Below are positions 9,285 through 17,309 of a stretch of DNA of 64,000 nucleotides, one piece after another. Both the position numbers and the translations under genes were made by a program. The stretch lies in contig NZ_BAET01000020.1 of assembly GCF_000252165.1 (NCBI RefSeq), positions 1-64,000 on the forward strand, read 5' to 3'. Positions within the stretch are counted from its first letter, which is position 1. The number at the start of each line of letters is the position of its first letter. The notes under the pieces are model-generated. The model was not told where the DNA came from. It made no database searches and was given only the letters and a program-made list of their open reading frames with translations. Source of the DNA: Glaciecola punicea ACAM 611 (lineage in GTDB: Bacteria; Pseudomonadota; Gammaproteobacteria; Enterobacterales; Alteromonadaceae).

Positions 9285-9537
9285 ATTTACAGAATTTAAC
9301 TAGGCATATAGTGTAAACTGGATGATTGCCACCGTTTTTGAACCCAGATCGACAAAATGAGCCCCTCAAAGTGCTTTTTTTTTGAAATACTCCGCAAAAG
9401 AGAGTAAATTAAGTAAACAAAAGGTTAAAGTCGTGTTTCAGCAAAGAATTGGGTCATGTTTTATAAAAACGACTAAACAAAAATTTTATTCGTTACCTTA
9501 ATTAGTTCAATAATTATAACAATACAGTGTAGAGTTT

Positions 9538-10242
9538 ATGCAAACGCCAAATATATTAATAGTAGAAGATGAAATAGTAACTCGTACGACCTTAAAGAGT
9601 TTATTTGAAGCTGAAGGGTACAACGTATTTGAAGCCGAAAACGGTACCGAAATGCATGAATTTTTTAAGAATAATAATATAAACCTTGTTATTATGGACA
9701 TCAATTTGCCCGGCAAAAACGGGCTTATACTAGCTCGCGAAGTGCGCAATCGCAAAAACGTTGGGTTAATATTCTTAACCGGACGTGACAACGATGTTGA
9801 CCGCATATTGGGTTTAGAAATTGGTGCCGACGACTACTTAACTAAGCCCTTCAATCCTCGTGAGCTTACTATACGCGCACGCAATTTACTGTCGCGCACC
9901 AGCAATGCCGCTGAAGATGACGACCTGCCTAGCAAAGTTAAGTTTAACGGATGGACTTTGGACGGTGACAGCCGCAGCTTAATTTCTCATCAAGGTCGCG
10001 AGTTTAGACTTCCGCGCAGTGAATTCAGAGCGCTCCATTTATTTTTAAGTAATCCTGGTAAAATACTCACCCGTGAGCAGCTTATTATGGAAATGACGGG
10101 CCGTGAATTACGCCCTAATGACCGCACGGTCGACGTCACCATTCGTCGTATTCGCAAGCATTTTGAGTCTGAACCAAACGACGAAGAGTTAATTGTGACC
10201 ATTCACGGTGAAGGCTACCGTTTTTGTGGCGCGGTAGACTAA
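9538..10242 (+). CDS. arcA: Response regulator ArcA
   Basis: This 234-residue OmpR/PhoB-type regulator is the output of the Arc two-component system, which represses respiratory genes when oxygen is low. The receiver domain has the acidic pair VEDE (residues 9-12), the phosphoacceptor Asp in [12 protein letters not shown] (about residue 54), the conserved Thr in LTGRD and the Lys in LTKPFNP. The C-terminal winged-helix DNA-binding domain ends with [14 protein letters not shown] and IHGEGYRF. The N-terminus [11 protein letters not shown] and overall length match ArcA better than other OmpR relatives. The hybrid kinase ArcB is not in the window. The 250-base upstream space is AT-rich and probably holds its promoter. 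A strong terminator follows. Confidence 0.93.
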   Translation: MQTPNILIVEDEIVTRTTLKSLFEAEGYNVFEAENGTEMHEFFKNNNINLVIMDINLPGKNGLILAREVRNRKNVGLIFLTGRDNDVDRILGLEIGADDYLTKPFNPRELTIRARNLLSRTSNAAEDDDLPSKVKFNGWTLDGDSRSLISHQGREFRLPRSEFRALHLFLSNPGKILTREQLIMEMTGRELRPNDRTVDVTIRRIRKHFESEPNDEELIVTIHGEGYRFCGAVD

Positions 10243-10264
10243 GCATTTAAAATAGTATACAACA

Positions 10265-10299
10265 AAAAATCCCAAAGTTTACGCTTTGGGATTTTTTTT
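10265..10299. terminator. Bidirectional terminator between arcA and pmbA
   Basis: Perfect CCCAAAG/CTTTGGG stem, extended by A/T pairs, 6-base loop, flanked by an A run on one side and eight T on the other. It lies between convergent arcA and pmbA, so it can serve both. Confidence 0.93.
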
Positions 10300-10332
10300 G
10301 CTGCAGTTTATGAAGTCAACTTAGCTTGCAGT

Positions 10333-11664
10333 TTAGGCACCCGCAATTTGCATATCACTCACCAAAACAGAGCCCGTCTGCAAAGAGCCTCGTACTTCAC
10401 GCTGCGCTCCAATAGCTGCTATGTTAGCGAACATGTCACGTAAATTACCCGCAATGGTGATTTCATGTACTGGGTATTGAATTACGCCATTTTCAACCCA
10501 AAAACCTGCAGCGCCACGAGAGTAATCGCCGTTAACAATGTTAACGCCTTGGCCCATTAATTCTGTTACCAGCAAGCCAGTGCCCATTGTGCGCAATAGT
10601 TCTTCGTCGCTGTGGCCAGTGTCGCTTACTATACAATTATGAATACCGCCGGCATGGCCGTTACTGCGCAGACCTAGTTTGCGCGCGGAGTAACTGGTTA
10701 ACAAGTAATTAGCTAGGGCGCCGTCTTTAACAATATCCATATCATGGGTTTGCACGCCTTCATTGTCAAAACTTGCACTAGCTAAGCCCTGCTTTAAATA
10801 AGGCACCTCGTTAATGCTTAGCCATGTCGGGAAAATTGTTTCGCCTAAACTGTCGAGCATAAAGCTCGATTTACGATACAAACTGCCGCCGCTAATAGCC
10901 GCAACCAAATGTCCAAATAAGCCTGAAGCAATACCGCGATGAAATATAACCGGCGCTTTGGTGGTACCAAGCTTTTGAGCACCTAAGCGAGAAAGCGTTT
11001 CTTTTGCTGCTTCAATCCCAATGTTTACGGGCGTGTCTAACTTATTAGCATCGCGCGATACGGTGTACGCGTAATTGCGCTGCATGTCTTGCTGCTGTTG
11101 GGCAATAAGCACACAGCTTAGGCTGAAGCGGCTGCTTGCATAGCCCGCATTTATACCTTGGGTATTGCCGTATACGCGCACGCCTATATTGGCATTATAA
11201 GATGCACCGTCTGAATTCACGATAAGATCAGAATACTCTAAACCTGCTGTTTCTGAAGCAAGCGCTTGGGCTAGCGCAAATTCCGCGTCTAGCGGCTGCG
11301 GATGATATAAATCAAGATCAGGAAAGTCGCTTGCAATTAAGTCGGCATCTGCCACGCCAGCACAACTATCTTCATTGGTGTACTTTGCAATTTCAATGGC
11401 TTTGGTAACGGCTAGCTTTAGGGCCTGTGGGGATAAATCGGCGGTTGACGCACTGCCTTTTTTATTGCCAACAAATACCGCTATGCCAAGACCGCCGTCA
11501 TTAGTAAATTCAAGTGTTTCTATTTCTCTTAATCGTGTGCCAACCGCTATGCCTTGTATTTTAGACATACTTGCTTCAGCGGCGGTGGCGCCCAGTTTCT
11601 TGGCAAAAGTAAGGGTCTCGTCTACTATATTTTGAATGTCGCTAAGTTGTTGCTTTACTTCCAT
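10333..11664 (-). CDS. pmbA: Metalloprotease PmbA/TldE
   Basis: PmbA (TldE) pairs with TldD to form a zinc-dependent protease that matures microcin B17 and degrades the CcdA antitoxin in E. coli. The protein follows the E. coli sequence through most of its length: TLEFTNDGGLGIAVF, KGSASTADLSPQAL, DLDLYHPQP, GLFGHLVAAISGGSLYRKSS, YSARKLGLRSNGHAGGIHN, and the C-terminal MGTGLLVTELMGQGVN and DYSRGAAGFWVENG. I place the start at the ATG at 11664 (MEVKQQ..., 443 residues), because it matches the family's usual N-terminus. An in-frame ATG at 11733 would crowd the promoter of the divergent darP. Neither start has a strong ribosome site. Confidence 0.93.
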   Translation of the reverse strand: MEVKQQLSDIQNIVDETLTFAKKLGATAAEASMSKIQGIAVGTRLREIETLEFTNDGGLGIAVFVGNKKGSASTADLSPQALKLAVTKAIEIAKYTNEDSCAGVADADLIASDFPDLDLYHPQPLDAEFALAQALASETAGLEYSDLIVNSDGASYNANIGVRVYGNTQGINAGYASSRFSLSCVLIAQQQQDMQRNYAYTVSRDANKLDTPVNIGIEAAKETLSRLGAQKLGTTKAPVIFHRGIASGLFGHLVAAISGGSLYRKSSFMLDSLGETIFPTWLSINEVPYLKQGLASASFDNEGVQTHDMDIVKDGALANYLLTSYSARKLGLRSNGHAGGIHNCIVSDTGHSDEELLRTMGTGLLVTELMGQGVNIVNGDYSRGAAGFWVENGVIQYPVHEITIAGNLRDMFANIAAIGAQREVRGSLQTGSVLVSDMQIAGA

Positions 11665-11754
11665 ATGATAAATTTCGCTATGTTTAACTATTAAATTGGT
11701 CAGGCTCTCGTTACAATTCGGATAGTTTACCATTAAATGGCCGAAAAACAGTAG

Positions 11755-12300
11755 ATGACCACCAACTCACCCCAAAACAACAGTAAAGATAAAAACGTTA
11801 GCGTGCAAGATGAACAAGAGCCGCCTAGTAAAACACAGCTTAAACAAGACTCTGAAAGGCTGAAAAAGTTAGGTTTGGAATTGGTTGATCTTACGCTAGG
11901 GGAGCGCAATAAAATTCCCCTTGACGAAGAACTGCTTACCGCAATTGAGTTATGCACTCGCATAAATCGGAAAAAGGATGGCTTTAGACGCCAGCTTCAG
12001 CTTATTGGTAAAAGGCTACGAGCCCGCGATGTAGAGCCCATTGAAACTGCATTAGCTAATTTAAGATCGTCGCATTCAGTCGCCAACCGACATTTTCATT
12101 CTCTTGAAAGAATGCGCGATGATATTCTTAAGCATGGCAACGACGGTATAAATAAAGTCATTACAGAATATCCCCAGCTTGAACGACAGAAACTGCGTCA
12201 AATGCTACGAAATGCGCAAAAACAGGAAGCCGAGAATAAACCACCGGGGGCTGCACGCGAAATTTTTCAGTATTTACGCGCGGAGATCCCGCTTCCTTAA
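11755..12300 (+). CDS. darP: Ribosome-associated protein DarP (YjgA, DUF615)
   Basis: This 181-residue protein matches the YjgA/DarP family, which associates with 50S precursors and helps late assembly of the large subunit. Features seen are PPSKTQLKQDSERLKKLG, LVDLTLGERNKIPLDEEL, RKDGFRRQL-like KKDGFRRQLQLIGKRLR, and the C-terminal arginine/lysine-rich helix RQKLRQMLRNAQKQEA followed by AAREIFQYLR. It diverges from pmbA, a pairing conserved widely in gammaproteobacteria. The first 25 residues are a polar, disordered leader. Confidence 0.93.
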   Translation: MTTNSPQNNSKDKNVSVQDEQEPPSKTQLKQDSERLKKLGLELVDLTLGERNKIPLDEELLTAIELCTRINRKKDGFRRQLQLIGKRLRARDVEPIETALANLRSSHSVANRHFHSLERMRDDILKHGNDGINKVITEYPQLERQKLRQMLRNAQKQEAENKPPGAAREIFQYLRAEIPLP

Positions 12301-12310
12301 GCTTAGCTAT

Positions 12311-13405
12311 TTACGCATCTTCATGTGGGTAGCGCAGTCCCCATTGCTCTCTGATGGTGTCCATAATACCCATGACTCTTAGCGTAGTGTTTTCTGGCAT
12401 AAGGTCACTAACCAACAGTTGTTCAGCATTGCAGTCGCTTTTTGCAGCGCGGCTTTGACTATTAATTTGACTTGATTCAGAGCCACATAGCAACAACTGC
12501 GTGAAGTGCTCTATTTCAAATTTAAAATTGTCGCTTTCGTCAAAATCGTAACGATGTAGCTGGGGCGGTTCGCCATTTAGTGTGACGCTAAATGATTTAG
12601 CACCCAAGAAAAACGGCACGTAAATATCCCCTTTATCGCCCATTATGTTTGCGTAAGTTGGACCACTCATTCTAAACCCAGCTGAAAGTTGGGCGACTGC
12701 TCCTGTGTCGTATTCCAAAGTATAAAATGAGTTTTTATCAACACCGGTGGATGTCCGGATCCAGCTGCTTGTAATTTTTACGGGCGACTTTTTAAAAATT
12801 ATATCGGCTATCGTAATAGGGTAAATACCTAAATCGAGCAAGGCTCCGCCAGCCAGCTCGGGGTTATTAAGGCGGTGAGCGTCTGGAAATTGCATATTCA
12901 AGCTAAAGTTAGCCTGCACGCATTGAATATTACCAATGCTGCCTTTGTCTAGTACCGCCTGTAAGGCGCTAATTGCAGGCAAAAAGCGCGTCCACACGCC
13001 TTCCATCAATAAAAGATTGTTCTGCTTGGCCAGTGCAAACGCTTTTTTTGCTTGGTGGGCATTAAGCGTAAGGGGCTTTTCGCACAGCACATGTTTACCA
13101 TTTTGCAGACACAACATAATATGTTCAAAATGAAAGTTGTGCGTTGTAGCGATATACACGGCATGAATCGAGCGCTGTTGCAGCATGCTTAAATAGTCAC
13201 CAAAGTGTTGAGGAATATTAAAGCTCTCAGCAAAGGCTGCAGCTCTAGCTTCGTCGCTTGCAGCGCAGGCTATTACATCAGCATGCACTAGACTTTTAAC
13301 ACCCGCCATAAACGTTTTAGCAATTTGACCACAGCCAAGCACTGCCCAATTTATTGTACTCAACCCTATGTTAGACGGGGTTTCTTCAAGCTTATTGCTT
13401 TGCAT
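12311..13405 (-). CDS. Gfo/Idh/MocA family NAD(P)-dependent oxidoreductase
   Basis: A 364-residue dehydrogenase with an N-terminal Rossmann fold (INWAVLGCGQIAKTFMAGV, about residues 18-36). The family's EKP motif is in GKHVLCEKPLTLNAHQAKK (about 106-124), where the Lys is catalytic. The C-terminal domain carries GGALLDLGIYPI, the usual region of the active-site Asp and His-like residues. It most resembles dimeric dihydrodiol dehydrogenase/deoxyfluoroglucose-type members of this family, but the substrate (a sugar or sugar-like alcohol) cannot be told from sequence. A short Ser/Gln-rich segment interrupts the C-terminal part (around residues 306-325). It is convergent with darP (10 bases apart) and has no obvious operon partner. 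Confidence 0.85.
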   Translation of the reverse strand: MQSNKLEETPSNIGLSTINWAVLGCGQIAKTFMAGVKSLVHADVIACAASDEARAAAFAESFNIPQHFGDYLSMLQQRSIHAVYIATTHNFHFEHIMLCLQNGKHVLCEKPLTLNAHQAKKAFALAKQNNLLLMEGVWTRFLPAISALQAVLDKGSIGNIQCVQANFSLNMQFPDAHRLNNPELAGGALLDLGIYPITIADIIFKKSPVKITSSWIRTSTGVDKNSFYTLEYDTGAVAQLSAGFRMSGPTYANIMGDKGDIYVPFFLGAKSFSVTLNGEPPQLHRYDFDESDNFKFEIEHFTQLLLCGSESSQINSQSRAAKSDCNAEQLLVSDLMPENTTLRVMGIMDTIREQWGLRYPHEDA

Positions 13406-13576
13406 TATAGTATTCCTTCATATATCTGCACCACATGTTTAGTCAGCATGTGTTGTTACACTTTGGCCCCATACTAAATGGAAACGAGACTTACCTAAGC
13501 TACATTAACAACAAGCAAAATATAGAGGTATAAAAGACACTCATACATACACTACAAAGAGATGTAGATTGCATTT

Positions 13577-13774
13577 ATGGATATTGCGACCAAAAATCAA
13601 AGCATTATTGTGGTGGTAGCCGACGCCATAACTAGTATTAATTTAATTAGTGAATGCGTAAGTGATTTGGCCACTGGACTGGTTGCAAAAGCCACGCAAA
13701 ACAACACCCCTTATGCCTGTGTTATGTCGCCTTATTGGTCGCATGAAATTAAAACTGTAACTTCACCGCGTTAA
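13577..13774 (+). CDS. Possible small protein, unrecognised
   Basis: An open frame of 65 codons with an ATG start, no close ribosome site, and a 3' end overlapping the convergent MarR gene by 26 bases. The composition is protein-like (hydrophobic first half, SIIVVVADAITSINLI) but I recognise no family. It may be a decayed gene start or chance. It is the only candidate gene in the space between the oxidoreductase and the MarR gene. Confidence 0.25.
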   Translation: MDIATKNQSIIVVVADAITSINLISECVSDLATGLVAKATQNNTPYACVMSPYWSHEIKTVTSPR

Positions 13775-14222
13775 CATACAAACGATCTATTAATTCACTT
13801 AACAGCGCTTGCTCATCATCGGATAAACAGCTTAATATCTGCTCTTCATACTTTAAAGACAAGGGAACAATTTGGCTGTACACATCGTATCCCGTTTCAG
13901 TTAAATCTATTTTAGTACGTCTTTTATCTTCTTTAGAAATTTGCCGTTGAATTAAATTACGGTTTAACAGATTACTTATTGCGCGGCTTATTAGGGACTT
14001 TTCAATTTGCGTTTTTGCTGATATTTCATCAGCTGACGCACCAGGATACTCTCCCAGCACCGCCATTATACGCCACTGGGTAATAGACAAACCAAATCTG
14101 TCTTTATAAGACTGAGCCACAAGCGAGCTGGTTCTATTGGATAATATTGACAGCCTGTAAGGCAAATACCTTTCTAAGATAAGAAGTGACGTTTTTGTCG
14201 TGTTTTCGTTTTTATCGCTCAT
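13749..14222 (-). CDS. MarR family transcriptional regulator
   Basis: A 157-residue winged-helix regulator. The core reads LSITQWRIMAVLGEYPGASADEISAKTQIEKSLISRAISNLL in short form: helix 2 (ITQWRIMAVL), recognition helix (KSLISRAISNLLNR), and the wing (QISKEDKRRTKIDLTETG). Basic and acidic wing residues are intact. It is transcribed away from the hppD operon, whose promoter contains tight palindromes suited to a MarR dimer, so it is very likely the local repressor of 4-hydroxyphenylpyruvate/tyrosine breakdown. MarR-type regulators of tyrosine catabolism (named HmgS in comparative studies, as far as I recall) are known in Alteromonadales; that this is the orthologue is inference. The ligand is unknown. 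Confidence 0.88.
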   Translation of the reverse strand: MSDKNENTTKTSLLILERYLPYRLSILSNRTSSLVAQSYKDRFGLSITQWRIMAVLGEYPGASADEISAKTQIEKSLISRAISNLLNRNLIQRQISKEDKRRTKIDLTETGYDVYSQIVPLSLKYEEQILSCLSDDEQALLSELIDRLYVNAVKLQF

Positions 14223-14375
14223 AAAGTGTTCTTTAAACTTATCGTCACTAGGCGTGATTAATACAAACCTTATGGTTTATGTTTACGTAAAAATAGCGGT
14301 AACAACTTATATCACACTATAGCGTTCTTCTCTTACCATAAAGCAAAATAAAGTACGCAAGGGAATACTTAAAAC

Positions 14376-14409
14376 TTGACATTAGTTGCATTAACAACTA
14401 ATTTAGTTG
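14376..14409 (+). promoter_or_regulatory. hppD promoter with overlapping MarR-type operators
   Basis: A -35 box TTGACA (14376-14381), a 17-base spacer and a -10-like TAATTT (14399-14404) make a good sigma-70 promoter. The spacer is mostly one palindrome, TTAGTTG-6-CAACTAA (14382-14401), and a second, CAACTAATTTAGTTG (14395-14409), shares its right arm and covers the -10. A repressor on either would block polymerase. The leader to the hppD ATG is then about 130 bases. Confidence 0.8.
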
Positions 14410-14540
14410 AAAGTACGACTATGTTTACTTGTTTCTTTGTTTTTAGTCAATTATTTTCGGCACCAGCCATGTTGACTCAAAATACCTTACTTCGCATCTG
14501 CAGACACTGCATTTGTAAACAACACCTAGAGGATTTGCAC

Positions 14541-15632
14541 ATGGCAGACTTATTTGAAAACCCAATGGGATTAGACGGCTTTGAATTTGTAGAATTCACC
14601 GCACCCACAAAAGGTATTTTAGAAACCGTATTTACCGCAATGGGTTTTACCCATGTAGCTAATCACAAATCTAAAGAAGTTGCGCTGTGGCGCCAAGGCG
14701 ACATTAACTTTATCACCAACTATACCAAAAATACCCCTGCCTTTTATTACGCGCAAGAGCATGGCCCTTCTGCCTGTGGCATGGCATTTAGAGTAAAAAA
14801 TGCCAAGCAAGCCTATGCCCTAGCGCTTAAAAACGGGGCACAGGCGGTAGACATGCAAACCGGCGCAATGGAGCTTAAACTACCTGCGATAAAAGGTATA
14901 GGCTCAGCCGCCCTGTACTTGATAGACCGCTACAAAGTAGGCGAAACCATTTACGACATAGACTTTGATTGGATAGAAGGCGTTGATATTCATCCACAAG
15001 GCTGTGGTTTTCATACGCTTGATCACCTTACTCATAACGTTTATCGCGGCCGCATGGGCTACTGGGCAAAATTTTATGAAGACTTATTCAACTTCCGCGA
15101 AGTACGTTTTTTTGACATAAAAGGCGAATACACTGGCCTATTATCAAAGGCCTTAACTGCTCCCGACGGTAAGATAAAAATTCCGCTAAATGAAGAAGCG
15201 GGCGGCGGTGGCGGTCAAATCGAAGAATTTTTAATGCAGTACAACGGCGAAGGTATTCAGCACATTGCGTTTGCCTGCGACGATTTACCTGCATGTTTGG
15301 ACCGTTTGAAAAAACTTGGTCTCGAATTTATGACGCCACCCCCAAACACTTATTATGAGATGCTTGAAGAGCGCTTACCTGGCCACGGCGAACCGACTGA
15401 TGAATTGAAAGCTCGCGGAATATTGTTAGACGGCACCACCAAAGACGGCGAACCGCGATTATTACTGCAAATATTTTCAGCCGCCATGCTAGGTCCCATA
15501 TTCTTTGAATTTATTCAACGTAAAGAAGACCAAGGCTTCGGCGAAGGTAACTTTAAGGCTTTGTTTGAGTCTATTGAACGCGACCAAGTAACACGCGGTG
15601 TGGTAGGTAAGCCAGCAGGAGCGGCCCAATAA
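14541..15632 (+). CDS. hppD: 4-hydroxyphenylpyruvate dioxygenase
   Basis: HppD converts 4-hydroxyphenylpyruvate to homogentisate using non-haem iron and oxygen, the second step of tyrosine breakdown after transamination. The start at 14541 ([19 protein letters not shown]) gives 363 residues, the usual length, and has GAGG 8 bases upstream. The frame is open further upstream but that part overlaps the promoter. There are two vicinal-oxygen-chelate domains. The iron ligands are in [11 protein letters not shown] (His), [10 protein letters not shown] (His) and [11 protein letters not shown] (Glu). The C-terminal helix with [18 protein letters not shown] that closes the active site is present. It is first in an operon with a VOC protein and a fumarylacetoacetase-like gene. 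Confidence 0.96.
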   Translation: MADLFENPMGLDGFEFVEFTAPTKGILETVFTAMGFTHVANHKSKEVALWRQGDINFITNYTKNTPAFYYAQEHGPSACGMAFRVKNAKQAYALALKNGAQAVDMQTGAMELKLPAIKGIGSAALYLIDRYKVGETIYDIDFDWIEGVDIHPQGCGFHTLDHLTHNVYRGRMGYWAKFYEDLFNFREVRFFDIKGEYTGLLSKALTAPDGKIKIPLNEEAGGGGGQIEEFLMQYNGEGIQHIAFACDDLPACLDRLKKLGLEFMTPPPNTYYEMLEERLPGHGEPTDELKARGILLDGTTKDGEPRLLLQIFSAAMLGPIFFEFIQRKEDQGFGEGNFKALFESIERDQVTRGVVGKPAGAAQ

Positions 15633-16180
15633 TGAAACTATCGCGTATTCACCATGTAGCGTATCGCTGTAAAGATGCCAAAGAAACCGTTGAGTTTTAT
15701 CAAAAAATGTTGAATATGGATTTTCAGTTGGCCATTGCCGAGGACAAAGTGCCGTCTACCCAAGCCCCCGACCCTTATATGCACGTGTTTTTAGACGCGG
15801 GCAATGGTAACGTACTGGCCTTTTTTGAACTGCCCAACTCACCAGAGATGGGCCGCGACGGCAATACGCCCGAATGGGTACAGCATATTGCCTTTGAAGT
15901 GGCTAGCATAGACGACTTACTGAGCGCCCAATCCCACTTAGAGTCAAATGGTGTGTCTGTTCTAGGCCCCACCGACCATGGCATTTTCAAATCTTTGTAT
16001 TTCTTTGACCCCAATGGGCATAGAATTGAGCTAGCGGCCAATATTGGCACACCCGCAATGATGGCCGAACTTAAGCGAGTGGCACCAGCAATGCTAAAAG
16101 AGTGGTCGCAAACTAAGCAGGCGCCCCAGCATGCCAACTGGCTACATACAGGTGAAGGTTTTCCTAGCAAACAGCCATAA
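15632..16180 (+). CDS. VOC (glyoxalase/dioxygenase superfamily) protein in tyrosine operon
   Basis: A 182-residue single-chain VOC protein whose ATG overlaps the hppD stop (TAATG), so it is translated in concert with it. It has two beta-alpha-beta-beta-beta modules. The residues that normally bind metal are present: His in IHHVAYRCKD (residue 7 or 8), Glu in LAFFELP, His in WVQHIAFEV, and Glu in GHRIELAAN. This set is like glyoxalase I, and the His/His/Glu subset is also seen in type I extradiol dioxygenases. The exact reaction is unknown. Its fixed place between hppD and the fumarylacetoacetate hydrolase gene suggests a role with a homogentisate-pathway intermediate. The C-terminal 40 residues are an extra polar tail. 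Confidence 0.85.
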   Translation: MKLSRIHHVAYRCKDAKETVEFYQKMLNMDFQLAIAEDKVPSTQAPDPYMHVFLDAGNGNVLAFFELPNSPEMGRDGNTPEWVQHIAFEVASIDDLLSAQSHLESNGVSVLGPTDHGIFKSLYFFDPNGHRIELAANIGTPAMMAELKRVAPAMLKEWSQTKQAPQHANWLHTGEGFPSKQP

Positions 16181-16206
16181 AATACAAATTTTTAGGGACG
16201 GTATTA

Positions 16207-17217
16207 ATGAAATTAGCAAGTGTAAAACAAGGCCGCGATGGTCAATTAGTGGTGGTAAACAAAGCCCTAACGAAAATGGCAAGCGTGCACTTTATTGCGC
16301 CAACACTGCAGTATGCCTTAGACAACTGGGAGCGCGTTAGCGCTAAATTAGAAGATCGCTACAATCAGCTGGAATCAGGCTCCTTAGAAGGCGAAGACTA
16401 TGACGCCTCTATGCTTGCATCTCCCCTGCCACGCGCTTTTCAGTGGGCCGACGGCAGCGCTTATGTGAACCACGTTGAGCTTGTACGAAAAGCGCGCGGG
16501 GCCCAGATGCCTGAAACATTCTGGACCGATCCACTAATGTATCAAGGCGGCTGTGACACCTTTCTAGCGCCCCTAGAAGACATTGTTATGCCCCAAGACG
16601 AAGGTTTTGGTATCGATTTTGAAGCTGAAGTGGCAATTATAACCGGCGATGTACCCATGGGTGTGTCACCCACTGACGCTTTAGACTATATTCGCTTAGT
16701 CATGATTGTGAATGACGTATCGCTGCGTGGATTAATTCCTGGGGAGCTAGCCAAAGGCTTTGGGTTTTTCCAATCTAAACCGTCTAGCGCGTTTAGTCCA
16801 GTGTGCGTTACCCCTAACGAATTAGGCGATAGCTTTAAAGATGGTAAATTGCATTTACCCTTGGTGTCGCATTTTAACGGCAGTAAATTCGGCGAACCCA
16901 ATGCAGGCGTTGATATGACCTTTCATTTTGGCGAACTTATTGCTCACGCGGCCAAAACTCGCGCCCTGTGTGCAGGCACAATAATTGGCTCGGGAACAGT
17001 GTCAAACAAGTTAAACGGTGAACCTGGTAAAGCCATAAATGCAGGCGGTGCAGGCTATAGTTGCATTGCTGAGCTGCGTATGATTGAAACCATTCAAGAT
17101 GGCAAGCCAAGTACTGAATTCATGAAGTTTGGCGATTCTGTTAGCATCGAGATGTTTGATCAGCAGGGGCAGTCAATTTTTGGCCAAATTGCACAGCGCG
17201 TGAAACAAAGTAGCTAA
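16207..17217 (+). CDS. Fumarylacetoacetate hydrolase family protein
   Basis: A 336-residue FAH-fold enzyme, the third gene of the hppD operon, 26 bases after the VOC gene. Family features are the N-terminal MKLASVKQGRDGQLVVV, LPRAFQWADGSAYVNHV, the catalytic metal region GIDFEAEVAIITGDVP (about residues 139-154, with the Glu metal ligands), LAKGFGFFQSKPSSAFSP and GTIIGSGTVSN. The length and position suit the bacterial fumarylacetoacetase that splits fumarylacetoacetate to fumarate and acetoacetate, ending tyrosine breakdown. Related hydrolases act on other beta-diketones, so the substrate is inferred from the operon. A ribosome site (AGGGACGG) lies about 6 bases before the ATG. Confidence 0.9.
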   Translation: MKLASVKQGRDGQLVVVNKALTKMASVHFIAPTLQYALDNWERVSAKLEDRYNQLESGSLEGEDYDASMLASPLPRAFQWADGSAYVNHVELVRKARGAQMPETFWTDPLMYQGGCDTFLAPLEDIVMPQDEGFGIDFEAEVAIITGDVPMGVSPTDALDYIRLVMIVNDVSLRGLIPGELAKGFGFFQSKPSSAFSPVCVTPNELGDSFKDGKLHLPLVSHFNGSKFGEPNAGVDMTFHFGELIAHAAKTRALCAGTIIGSGTVSNKLNGEPGKAINAGGAGYSCIAELRMIETIQDGKPSTEFMKFGDSVSIEMFDQQGQSIFGQIAQRVKQSS

Positions 17218-17251
17218 TAATTAGCTGAGATCTACAATCCACCATGGCTTA

Positions 17252-17269
17252 TTCCCGCGCAGGCGGGAA
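17252..17269. repeat. REP-like palindrome between convergent genes
   Basis: TTCCCGC-4-GCGGGAA, followed by CCCCC, in the 92-base gap between the convergent fah-like and thrE-like genes. It resembles the widespread intergenic TTCCCGCGxAGGCGGGAA palindromes of many proteobacteria. A degenerate relative occurs at 22262-22295, again between convergent genes. It could also form the stem of a transcription stop. Confidence 0.65.
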
Positions 17270-17309
17270 CCCCCATAAACTACACGCAAGTTCAAATATA
17301 CGGCCATTA

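Noticed and set aside
14376-14540. N-terminal extension of HppD
   Set aside because: The extension would be translated from the promoter and operator themselves, and the internal ATG at 14541 has a good ribosome site and the family N-terminus.
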